A stretch of 64,000 nt of DNA, taken from assembly GCA_930367205.1 (NCBI GenBank), contig OV884011.1, positions 38,577,754-38,641,753 of the forward strand, in the 5' to 3' direction. Below are positions 21,407 to 31,848 of the stretch, in pieces; the stretch's first letter is position 1; each line of letters opens with the position of its first letter. The notes under the pieces are model-generated. The model saw only the letters and a program-made list of their open reading frames with translations. It was not told the origin of the DNA and searched no databases. This DNA is from Acanthosoma haemorrhoidale. Its lineage: Eukaryota > Arthropoda > Insecta > Hemiptera > Acanthosomatidae. The position numbers and the translations under genes are program-made.

Positions 21407-22420
21407 GGACAGTCGGTGTCATGCTTCCTCTATTATGCCACATACCCCTTTTAAGGAACTGGTTTGTATTTGTTCTGACTCTCTTCATAGTCATTCGTCT
21501 TCATCTATCTTCTTCAGAGATCATTTCGCATGGTCAGTCTTTTGAATTTAGAAATATGAGTGAATTTATCACGCAACAGAATGTCTTATGTTCGAGAGCG
21601 AAAATATATAGTGAAATTGTAGCAATACGAGTTCATACAAACATATATGAGATTTAACGATCTTCATTTCGATGTCGGCAAACATTTACCCTGACACTTC
21701 ACAACAGATGTTGGACCCTGACAATCTAAAAGAACATTACAAACTCTATATAAAAAAATGTATTAAATTTCGTCAATATAGAATTTCGACCACCGTTCAT
21801 GAAATATTCGCCATCACACACTCAAATCCTTAAACCTTAAAATTTAACTGTGGATTTTTATCCAATTGACGACTGAACCGATTTTCGTAATTTAGGCTAC
21901 ACTAGGCTATTTTATTTTATGGTAAATTTGCCTCCCTCCCCCCCCCTGAATGGAGTGAAGCACTTAAAATTTTGCCACAGTGGATCCCACGTTTCCTCGA
22001 TAAGGTGGATCATTGTTAATTTATTCAAAAGAAAATGTAAGAGCAGTTGGTTTTTTTTTGTTTATTACCGTATGTTTAAAGAATTTTTTACCTTCCATTA
22101 CTTCCTGTATGATCGCTACATCTGATACGTGTGGGACTTGAACCTCAGACAAAGTTATCGATGCGATTTTCCATCAATATGTTTTCAATCTGACATTATT
22201 AATGGCGTATTAATGCGACCACGGGTGGTTTATATCGCTGAAGTCACGGGAGTGAACATTTCATACCCATGAACCTATGCGCGAGGTCATAAGGAAAAAT
22301 AACTATGACTCTTGACAGAACGAACGGCTGTGTAGGCCGACAATCTTATTCGGAAATACATTAACCATTGCGTAAGGGCTAAGCAGTGTAACACTGCGGT
22401 CAGAGTTAAAGTCATCAGCC
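21407..22420. other. Non-coding, no recognised gene
   Basis: A nine-C run lies at 21938-21946. Several 60-80-codon frames cross the region on both strands without family resemblance. Confidence 0.35.
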
Positions 22421-22680
22421 TTATGATCCTTTCGCGCGTTGTATAATACAATAGCGAGCCCTCGACAATAATGAGTTGTATAATACACACAGTCGAGGGA
22501 TCGATATTCTAATTAAAGAGTCTAATAAGGGTCCCTGAGGAACGCCGTACATCTCTTTGTTCCCTCTCATTACAAGGGAGGGTTTCGACAATGGTCTATA
22601 CAACATTGTCTGGGAGCCTGGCTCCCCTTCGTAGTATTTCAGGACAAAGGGACTTCTACCGACCGTGCCGAATATGTATC
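22421..22680 (-). mobile_element. Possible reverse-transcriptase fragment
   Basis: On the minus strand a frame contains RGNKEMYGVPQGPLL, resembling the G.PQG..L motif that precedes the catalytic palm in non-LTR reverse transcriptases. Upstream, in the same direction, KYYEGEPGSQTML sits where RT helices would be. Downstream the match fades and no F.DD motif is found. Within it CCCTCGAC and GTCGAGGG (22459-22498) form an 8-bp inverted repeat. Confidence 0.35.
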
Positions 22681-22917
22681 ACTGCTTTGGTTTGAGAGTA
22701 AGTAGAACCGGTAATGTTTCCGATATTACGCCCCAGAGACTATTGCAAGAACGAATAAAAAAAGCTATTTCATCGCTGTATTGAGTTTGTGCAGATAAAC
22801 AAACATTTTTCAACCACGGAGAATATAAGATACTCGCGATGGAAATAGTTTACTGGAGATGGAGTGTCTCATGACTTTAACATGTCCAAATATGAAGTTA
22901 AGTGATGTGTTAAATAA
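22681..22917. other. Spacer, nothing recognised
   Basis: No feature identified. Confidence 0.3.
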
Positions 22918-23145
22918 AATAGAAAATATCCTATAAAAGATCGAAACACTACTAAGTTGGTAGGCTGGCTTCAACGCAATTTATCAGCAAGAAGAATAAA
23001 AAAGACTTGCGAACAAGTCGATGAAAGGTATATAGCAAAATTGTTTCCTACGGATAGAGGTTTACGAGAAGAATTGGAATACCAGAAGGGGGCAGTAGAC
23101 AGCCTATTGTCTGATCTATATGTTAGTAAGCCCAGAAGCTATTAA
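22918..23145 (+). CDS. Possible terminal exon, charged protein of unknown function
   Basis: A 75-codon open frame that begins after a stop at 22915 and ends TAA at 23143-23145. The peptide is charged and helix-like: TTKLVGWLQRNLSARRIKKT, ERYIAKLFPTDRGLREELEY, ending VSKPRSY. Composition and codon choice differ from neighbouring AT-rich frames. AATAAA lies at 23205-23210, about 60 bp after the stop, as expected for the last exon of a gene. The acceptor cannot be fixed: the sequence from ACTAAG onward (22951) is one option. I do not recognise the family; a short coiled-coil tail is a reasonable description. Confidence 0.48.
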   Translation, partial: NRKYPIKDRNTTKLVGWLQRNLSARRIKKTCEQVDERYIAKLFPTDRGLREELEYQKGAVDSLLSDLYVSKPRSY

Positions 23146-25149
23146 ACATTTAAAGTTCTGATTTTTAACCATTATTGAGGATCATTTTCCAGGATATTAC
23201 CTAAAATAAAGTTTTGACAGCCGTTTTTTATTTTCCATATTTTAACTATTTACGTGAAGTTTTTTTATTTGTCGAAAAGCGTTCTTCATTTGCTGTGAAG
23301 GTTTAACAGATAAAATTAAGTAGATTAGTTCAAAAAGTTTAGGATCTCATTCCCCTGAGCAACAAAAGCTCAAAATTTGTGAGTTAAGTTTCTCTCAGTT
23401 CCTATTGATGAAGACAGTATATAGTGCCGTTAAGTTAGACTTTTCCAGTTATTTCTTTTATTATAAACCCTCATCAAACTGTTATTAATAATAATATTTA
23501 TAAAATAACAAAATATTATACTTGTCGGCTAGACAATTTAAATGTTCTTTTTTTTGTTATAAGGAGCAATGTCCTAGAATATTTTTTTATCATTTCAAAT
23601 AAAATACGGGCTTGTCTAGCGGAAACGGTACATAAATATTTAATGTGTATACTACGAGGCAAGGTGTTTTTTGGGAATCAGTAAGGAGTTTTATCAAATC
23701 TCCAAAAATAAGAAAAAAAAGTTGTAAATAAAAAGCGAGTAAGTACTAGCAAAGACACTACCCTGGGAAGAGATAAAGACCTCTCTGAGATCCCGCCCAC
23801 GTTCGCTGGATTATTCCTCCATTCCCAGTCCGACGGGGTACACCTGGCTTTTGACATTCTAATTCGAGTACTTCTCTTCTATTCACTGTCCTTTTTGAGT
23901 GCGGCTGCGCAATAGAGCTCTTCCATTTTCTAGAAAGGAAACGGCGTGTGGGAGATGGACAAAGCCATCGAGGTCTGCCGCGATGACGACATTTAAACGG
24001 AAACAATAGGACGGTGTGGGCGAATGTAAATTGAATCACAGTTTTAGGAGTAGTTTGTAAGCATGCAAATCGCAAATATTAAAATATATAGTACTAGTTA
24101 ATCAGCGTTTACATCGATTAACTCTAATTTTATTTCAATTTAATACACTGATTTTGATTTCAAATTCAATAAATTTCGCCGGATATAAGATGAGTTAAAT
24201 ATTAAAAATATATATGAGGCCATGACAAAAGAGAGTGCTTTGGGTTCTAGATTATATTTGTAATTGTGATATAGAGAGAATCAGTCTTTGGTTATGTGTT
24301 ATGAGATGAAGAGAGTAATTTATTTATTTATTATTATTATTTACCATTTGAGAAAGATAGTAAAGACTGTTGTTTGATAAAAGGTTATTTGATAGCGGTT
24401 ATGGAAGTTTCAGCATGATCTATGGATTTATAAGTACAAAAAATAATAGTTAAGAAGTCAAGTAGCCACAGAAATGAAGTGATAATTTAACATGACACTG
24501 AAACGACAAGACAATCATTAAAAAAAAACTATTATAATTATATTTTTATATTTAATTATAAAATTTCTAAATAATAGATGTTTCTCACCTGATATTTAGT
24601 ATTAGCTGTAAAAAACTTTAATATTTGTAATTTAATTTTTAAAATGCATTTGCTTTACGTTTAAATAAATTAAAAAGTGATATGACGACAATGCATACAG
24701 AAAAATAAATAAGTACAAGAAGTGAAAAAAAAGTATATACGCGGTGCGAGTAACATAAAAACCTTTAAATGGTTACGAAAATAATACACTAAAAACTCAT
24801 TAGTATTATCATTGCAACTCTTTATTGCATTGTCGTCTTTAATGTATCCTTAGCCGTGGGAAAACATTTCAGAGCTTTACATCTTAAATATCGCCTGAGC
24901 GGGGTCTTTAGATATCATACAACTTTTTTTCCGGTACTTCCCGTTATTGTAATTTAACCAAAAACTAATCAGTATATTTTGAGATATAGCTTTAAAAATT
25001 CAGACCTATTGAATGGTTTGTGTAACCACTATCGTAGTACAAACTCTGGAGTGAACACTAAACCGTCTGCACAGTGGAAGTCTTAAAGATTTTATTGCAA
25101 GATTGTTGTACAGGGTAGCTTATTGGGGACTGTCATATTTTAATGAGTA
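23146..25149. other. Non-coding, no recognised gene
   Basis: Positions 23.76-24.07 kb are G+C-richer and carry a 105-codon minus-strand frame rich in Arg and Pro with no match I know. Positions 24.86-25.01 kb contain diverged copies of two dispersed motifs (TTAAATATCGCCTGAGC and CAGTATATTTTGAG). Confidence 0.35.
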
Positions 25150-26018
25150 GTGTCGCGTTGATTACCCCGAAGTCTAAATAATTATCCCAACTTATGGAAG
25201 ATTGGGCAAATGTACACAAGTGTGGGCCCTTTCGCCCACGGGTGATGCCCAGTTGATATGGAAGGGCTCTACCAGTTGACGTCATCTCTGTTATTAACAC
25301 ACACGCATGTATCTACATACAAAGCATGGATTTAAAAAAAAAAAAACCTCATGAAGGCGATTTCAGCCTTCTTCTATTTTCGAATATACATTTCTGAATG
25401 GATAGCTCAAATTGTTAAAAATGTACATAATCCCATTTCGTCTATATGATTGAAGTGGTAAGAATTTAAACGGAATGCCCCACAACACTGGGTGATTTTG
25501 GTTTAAAAACAGTAACGAGCAGATTAGAAGAAAATTAATCCTGAAAACTGTTAGGTTTTCATTTAACTAACTAACTTTTTTAATTTTTCAATTCCTGGAT
25601 CACAAAATATTAAATAATTAATGTTTTTTTCCTCATGACTAAGGACACATAAAACTCGAGTACTTATAGCAAATAGAATTTTGTTACTAGTTTACTAGCA
25701 TCACACTCTACAATTACTACCTTCAATTGCTTTACTATCCTCAGCTTAAGTGGCCAACAGAAACAATATAGCCACTTGGAATTTTGTCACGCCTCGTTGC
25801 ATAAACTTTAATGTTACACCCAACTCATTTTTGCAAAGTTTAGATGAATATATATGTATATTTTCATTTAAATATAACAGAGATGACGTAAACTGGTAGA
25901 TCCCTTCTCTATCAACTGGGCATCACCCGTGGGCGAAAGGGCCCACACTTGTGTACATTCACCCAATCTTCCATAAGTTAGGATAATTGTTTAGACTTCA
26001 GGGTAAACAACACGACAC
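25150..26018. mobile_element. Non-autonomous DNA transposon (MITE-like), 869 bp, TA-flanked
   Basis: Two inverted repeats of 144 bp, 25150-25293 and 25875-26018, are nearly identical. Both begin GTGTCG and contain ACTTATGGAAGATTGGG, GTACACAAGTGTGGGCCC, GCCCACGGGTGATGCCC and GACGTCATCTCTGTTA (or close variants). A TA dinucleotide lies directly outside each end (25148-25149 and 26019-26020), consistent with a TA target duplication as in Tc1/mariner-type elements. The ~580 bp centre has no long open frame, so it depends on a transposase supplied elsewhere. Inside each arm GTGGGC-CCTTTC-GCCCAC makes a further hairpin. Confidence 0.85.
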
Positions 26019-28469
26019 TATATCATTTAAATACATGATAGGAGTGGTTTTAGTCAAGGGTTTTATTAGGTTAAGCAGTTTTTTAGTTTCAAATGCTCTT
26101 ATTATTTATTAAGATTTGTAGTTACTAAAGTGTTTCTAGTTAAAGTGTTTTACTAACTGTTCAGTATGGTTTCTTTTAAAAAAAAAAACTCGAATTAGCC
26201 TTTAGTCTCTCAAGGAAATATAGAGATTGATTATTGACAGCCAACAATACAAATCTTTATTACAGTCATAAAAGTTTTTTTTATGTCAAATTAATGATTT
26301 TTAAATGTCCTTAATCCCCGTTGTTGCATATCAACAAAAATATAATCAATATATTTCGAGGTGCTGTGGAATATACCTTTCTAATTTCAGATTAATGGTA
26401 TCATATCTACGGCCGCTATTGTAGCAGATATTATATATATGACAGGCCAAAGATGATCGACCGTACCTGTTAAAAAGTATAGCCTCCATACCACGAAAAC
26501 CTTTGTAGATAATATATTGTTAAACAAACTGAAAATTGAAGAGCACGGAAGAAGGAGCTATTGAATAACCGATAAAAAGGAGCTGTTAGGGGAAAAAGTG
26601 AAATTACTCCGTCCCGTACATAAACGGTTTAAACCGCTAATGGCAAAACCATGTAAGAACTGCTAAAGCGATCTTTTGTTAAAGGAAAGAAGAGGATTGC
26701 CTATAATAACTGCCTTCGCTTCGGCCATTGTGGTCTCTTGTTCGGGAGACTTCAACGCTCGGTCAAGAAGTCGGTTTTTACTTTCCGCGTGTTCCTTTTG
26801 TTCCCAGATTTTTCCTGAGAAAATAGAAGAGTTTTATAGGGATTTTATACTCATTCCATTCATTGGCTTTATTTCTTTCAAAGCCTTGACCCCTCCCCGT
26901 TTACGGCGGTCTTCCTTGGTGACTTAGCAGGGAGTAAAAATAGATTCAAAATTCAGTGCGTCATTATTTTTTAAAAATAATTACCAAATCCTAAGTTAGG
27001 GTTTAAATCTGTCTTTATGATAGCGACATTAAAAGTTGTCCAGTTGATCTGAAAGGTTACGGGAATATTTAAACTGTTGAACTTTCTTCTAAACGGGTGT
27101 TTCAGAACAGATTAAAGGCAGCGAGGTAAACATATCGAAGATATTACATACAAGAAGACATTAAAAGCCAACAATGATATTTTGGAAAGGCAACTATCAG
27201 TGACAATGAAATAAAATTAAATATTTTTGATATGTACCTCTCGATATTGTTTCATCAATTTTAAATCCTTTGTTTCGTTTATGTACATTCAAACAATACA
27301 CAATACACACACAAACAGTACATTCAATACAAACAATTTAGTTTGTAAGTAGTGGAACAAAATTAAAACTGGGAATGAAAAACAATTTTCTTAAAATTTG
27401 TATCGGTAATGCTAAAAATGAAAGCACCTCGATAAAAAATAATGAACAGACATAAATTAATCAGTAATAAAAAATAAATATTGCGATATCGTAAGTTATT
27501 GACGTTCTGATTAATAATATGCAATGTTTTTTTTAACTACAATTACTCAACCAACGAAACATCTTAATTGTGTGATACTTCATATCAGACATGAATTTTT
27601 GTGGTCCTAGAGATCAAGAATACGAAGCCTATTTAGTTCGACTGCAAATATTTGTGGGCAATTATAAACTACATTTGCTGACCACAGCGCATCAAGACTA
27701 AGCAACGCTGATAGTTATAAGTCGATTGTATCTACCGGCTTTTCACGGTTGAGAAATTACCACCGGAGTGGAAACATCTACCAGACTGACCAGCTCTCCT
27801 CAACTGTTGCAAGAAAACCGCAGACCTTGGGCGATGCATAATTGTTCTCATCCAGAACTTCGGAAGCATGTCAAGTTTCGAAATACTCATCAAGCTCCTG
27901 TGGTGCTTACTGGTGCCTCTCACCGAATCTAATTCTCATCTTGTACACCGCAAAATTACTAATCAAAGCAATTAGTGGAGGAAGCCGTGGAAATTGGGAA
28001 AGCGGCGAAGGAAATATCAATTATTTCTCAGGATTAGCAAATGTTATATATATGTCGTTTTTACAGGTATTGACCTTATGGCTTGAAAATCTTGGGTTTG
28101 AATTCCTAGGGGGGAAAAGAATGCCTGATTTACATCGGTACAGTAACTCCAGTGTTAAGGATTTTTTTAGTCAACTGAAATCCCGGCACATGGCACATAT
28201 TATTAATCAGAACTTCGAACTCTTTAATTAGAATCAATATGATAGGGATCAGGGTCTACTTCAAACTATCGTTGAGTTAGAGGCCTATTATTTTTGGATT
28301 TTCTCCATGGATCATTCAGTGATATCCAATTCAAATGAACAATAAAAATGACATTTCCTGTAATTTAACACTTTTATAATGCCAATATTTTCACCAAATT
28401 CAACAAAAGTATCCCAAACTTGAAATTCCATAAATTAGTTGCCTTTTCATTTTCCAAAAAAAAAATAAA
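26019..28469. other. Non-coding, no recognised gene
   Basis: Positions 26.32-26.40 kb carry the CAATATATTTCGAGG dispersed motif. Positions 26.68-26.93 kb (83-codon plus frame) and 27.72-28.23 kb (129-codon plus frame from about 27842, with an opposing 63-codon minus frame) are G+C-richer patches. The long frame has a hydrophobic middle and Gly/Ser-rich part, but I do not recognise it. Confidence 0.35.
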
Positions 28470-28605
28470 ATGAAAATATGCACTAAAAAGGCAATGAATG
28501 GGTAATTTCGATAAACGATCTCATTCATAACACATATACAATAATGCATTCAATCCCTCATTCATGATGTATTTACAACATACATACGTCAAATAAAGAT
28601 ATATG
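28470..28605 (-). mobile_element. Jockey 3' UTR fragment
   Basis: Read on the minus strand: ATGAATGAGGGATTGAATG, GTGTTATGAATGAGATCG, then TCATTGCCTTTTTAGTGC. The pair of ATGAATGAG motifs and the TTGCC block match the Jockey 3' UTR at 13.83-14.02 kb. More diverged than the copies at 14.6 and 49.7 kb. Confidence 0.55.
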
Positions 28606-29470
28606 TACAAAGCGCAGCATCCCGCAAAACCCCCTGCCATATCCCAAAAATATAAATAATTAACAGCGTTCTTTTGTCGTAAGTTGGTTATTCATCATTT
28701 GTGTACGATATGCGGTAGTATTTTTTTTTGTCTTTATTAATTAATTCATTCGAAATCGTGTAATAAAATCTTAACCATTAAAAAAACAATAACAATTAAT
28801 TTATTCGTCCTTAAACTCGATTTTACTATGTCAGTCTGAGTCATATGCTGACCGTCAAGAGTAATTTATTAATATACTAAAATATATAAATTGAAATATT
28901 TAATAAAAAGGGATTAGCTGATTTACTAGATTACTTCATGGAAGAAAATACTCTGAATAATGATGGCATAAATGCAAATAAGGACCAGACAATGGGAATG
29001 ATGAAGTAGGTGCGGCAGGCGGAATGCATAGACAACCAACAACACTTCCAGGTTTTGACTGAAACCGTATCTGGCCGAGCCTTAACACTAATGTTCAGCC
29101 ATACTCGTATATGCAGGAGGTATGTGCATTTATGGTCATTAGGTTTTTTATATGTATTTTAATGTAATGAACATTTTGTTCATAACCAAGAGCGATGATG
29201 TTACTTTTCGTTTTGTTTTATAGTAAATCCATTGCATATTAGCACAAAATTATTTCTTGCATTTATTTATTGGTTAAAAAAAATATATTAGCTATCTTTG
29301 CTCGAACGACAACTACCTCAATATCAATTTTCACCACCTTGTAAATCTTGCGCGAGTGGGTGGAGTGTGTCATAGTGGTCAACATTTTATTTAAATTTTG
29401 CGGGAGTTAGGCACACAGTATTGATATTTATAGGGTCGTCGGTATTAAAAATAATCAGATCAATGCTACA
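28606..29470. other. Non-coding spacer
   Basis: AT-rich DNA with no recognised feature. Confidence 0.35.
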
Positions 29471-29650
29471 ATTTTTTTTTTTTCCATAGCCCCTTCAAAT
29501 TTACAGACAATCATATATAACTATAGATCCTCAGGCGAATCTATTTTCAAATTATTTCTGTATTTCCTGTAGCATCACTACATTATATACAGGTTCTGCT
29601 ACCTTATAAAAATTATATAACGAATAAACAAGTATAAGCTCCACCCTCGG
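29471..29650 (-). repeat. Short retroposon related to the hairpin-start family
   Basis: The T run at 29472-29483 is the complement of an A tail. Reading the minus strand, AAGGGGCTATGG precedes it and AGATTCGCCTGAGGATCTAT lies inside, along with ACCTGTATATAATGTAGTGA. The same blocks occur in order at 58.5 kb (plus strand) and, more diverged, at 19.1-19.3 kb. The DNA on its 5' side (29.65-29.76 kb) is G+C-richer and could be the coding end of a parent LINE. Confidence 0.6.
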
Positions 29651-30119
29651 TAGACTCTCACTACCTTCCTGATTCCACCCGCCTCCTTTAGGCATACCCC
29701 ACCCTATATCATTCTCATACATCCTTCAAATGGGGGACTCCCCTTAGTGAAAGGCACTCATTAGCCCAAAGTAATTTTCCCACATCCTATTTTATAAGTT
29801 TGAGAGCTAAGAAAAAAAACAAAAAAACAAAAAAAAAACAAGTATAATGATATACATTATACGTGACTGGACTAAACTTAAAAATAATAATTTGTTTTGT
29901 TTGTTTTAGGGCATTTCAACCCCACGGGATTTTGAAATTCTAGGTCTAATAATAATAATTTGAACTGAAAACTCAATCAAATCAAAATTATAGTGAAAAT
30001 CAAGCAGCTGTTACCTACTTTTGCCTCCCTCACAAAGGTATGGAAAACCAACGCACTCCATGGAAGATTCTCCCTTTCCCTAGTAGGCACGGGAGTGGAT
30101 ACTGAAGCATAGCTATCCC
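29651..30119. other. Non-coding spacer
   Basis: Possible LINE-derived 5' continuation of the preceding repeat up to about 29.76 kb, then A-rich low-complexity DNA (29.81-29.84 kb). Nothing else recognised. Confidence 0.35.
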
Positions 30120-30640
30120 GCGATGAAAAATGGCGATGTCTTCCCAGAAACTGAAGAACTTCTGGCTATACTAGAGAAAGTCATTGCCACAAGAGCTACA
30201 GAAAGCACACATTTGGGAAAGATATCAGCGATTTGTGTCACTTATGCAGGGATAGGGCATAAGTTGTTAAGCAATCAATTCCCTGCTATCAATAGCAGCC
30301 AGCACCTCAGGGAACAATATCACTATTTACTCGGATCATCCCATCAGTACTGGCCACACGGTTTTAAATAATAGGCCAGACATCCTGAGAGACAAGAAAG
30401 GAAAACTGGCGCAGATTATTGTGATATGAAAAGAAGCGAAAATACCAGGAGCTAGTAAAAGAATTAAGGCAGATGTTAAGATTAGAAAGTAGCGATATTT
30501 TCCTGATCATCGTTTCCTGCTCTCCCGGAGGGCATGCTGGAATCTATCCCGGTGCTATAGAGCTGTAGAAGAAAAAAAAATGACAGGATTCAGCAAGAAA
30601 CAGTTTTAGGAACAGCATAGGTTGAAAGTTCAGTAAAATT
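30120..30640 (+). mobile_element. R2-like non-LTR retrotransposon C-terminus (decayed)
   Basis: The 82-codon frame at 30123-30371 begins GDVFPETEELLAILEKVIAT, then continues toward NSSQHLREQYHYL. This matches the block before and across the C-terminal zinc knuckle of elements usually annotated as type-1 R2-like; CHLC appears in the adjacent frame at about 30.235 kb. Downstream, NRPDILRDKKGKLAQIIVI in a third frame matches the RPDI....K...IIDIA block of the restriction-like endonuclease region. A run of stops and frame changes follows, up to QQETVLGTA near 30.6 kb. At least two frameshifts and several stops make it a relic. Confidence 0.75.
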
Positions 30641-31775
30641 TATAGTATAGGCCTTGACTCATAAGTCCGGGTAGGTAAGTATTCCCGGCCTGTTGAAGAA
30701 ATTCACAAGTATAATAATTTTATCTTGTAACATTTATTATTTTGTTGTGCATCATTAATGTCTTCTTAACCATGCAAAAAAATAGAAAGTTTAAATCTTA
30801 AATACCTTCTTAGCTGGGACTAAATTTTAAAAGTTAGCGAAACGGACTTAATTTTTTTTTCAGAACTTCTTGTTTTTTTATTTGTACCTCAAAAATAATA
30901 AGCGCATCTCAGTGCGTTATGTAATATTCCTTAAATGAACGGTAAATACGAAAAGCCCTGAATGAACCCCTTAGTTAAGTGATATGTCGCACTTGACTTG
31001 ACGTTGCATGATTGCTGTCACAGAACAGGAAGACACCTCTTAGGAGGTGGAGCCGGAGAGTCCACGGATCGGGAGGTGGAGGTGTTTATTACGTCCCTAA
31101 TCACTGAAATAAATCTTGAACGAAGATGTAGAAGGTTAGTGCTCCTACAGTGTCAGGTTGTCCATTCGTCATTGGTCCTTTTGTCTCCGTTATGAACAAT
31201 GACAACTGCTGACGAGCTGCGTAACCTTACATTTGGAGAACCATACTGCGTAGAACAAAGGGGACATTTGTAGCCCGCATTAGAGCTCACGATGCTCTTC
31301 CTTTCCTAGATCTGTGCCAAGGGTAAGCGCATCTCCCCGGTCAAGGGTCGGCCGGGTCTCTTGTGCAAGCTGCGACAAACCCCACATGGTCGCGATCCTT
31401 GTTAAATGGAAATACGACTAAGAGGGTACGGATCTTATCTTATTAGCTTACACAACAGGACACGAAGCTGTGGAATAAACAACAGGCAACAGCTCCACTT
31501 TGTATCTTTTTCTACCAGAAAAAACTATTGAGCATCATTTTGAAATCTCAGAAATGTAGTGTTATATTCAACCTGTGACAGACGCCATTGTGTTTACGTA
31601 GTCAATTTTCGTTGTGTAATGGATCTTAATATTATTAATTAAAAATCTTAACCAAGGAACAAATATATAGCCCTAGCCCGGGGGTTCTACCAAGTGATCT
31701 ACTCTGCATGATGGGACTTCCCAATGAGATTTGGCAAAAGAGAATTTATATTAGAAAGGTTGTCGATTTCTTAAG
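30641..31775. other. Non-coding, G+C-richer patch
   Basis: Positions 30.78-30.83 kb carry the TTTAAATCTTAAATACC dispersed motif. Positions 31.0-31.4 kb are G+C-richer, with a 65-codon frame of unknown nature. No gene could be assigned. Confidence 0.35.
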
Positions 31776-31848
31776 CTTGGAAGTTCAGTAGATAAGACAC
31801 CCGACTTGCAAATGAGGAGGTCCCGGGTTTCCCGATACTGCAAGTGTA
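31776..31848 (+). pseudogene. tRNA-Ala(TGC)-like relic
   Basis: AGTTCAGTAGATAAGACACC is a decayed D arm, the anticodon loop TTGCAAA gives TGC, and GAGGAGGTCCCGGGTTTC corresponds to the variable loop and T arm of tRNA-Ala. The T-arm 3' half and acceptor do not pair (CCCGATACTGC). It is either a dead tRNA gene or the head of a tRNA-Ala-derived SINE. Confidence 0.55.

Noticed and set aside
27842..28231. 129-codon plus-strand frame
   Set aside because: Low-complexity parts and an opposing open frame; translation matches nothing known and no signals flank it.
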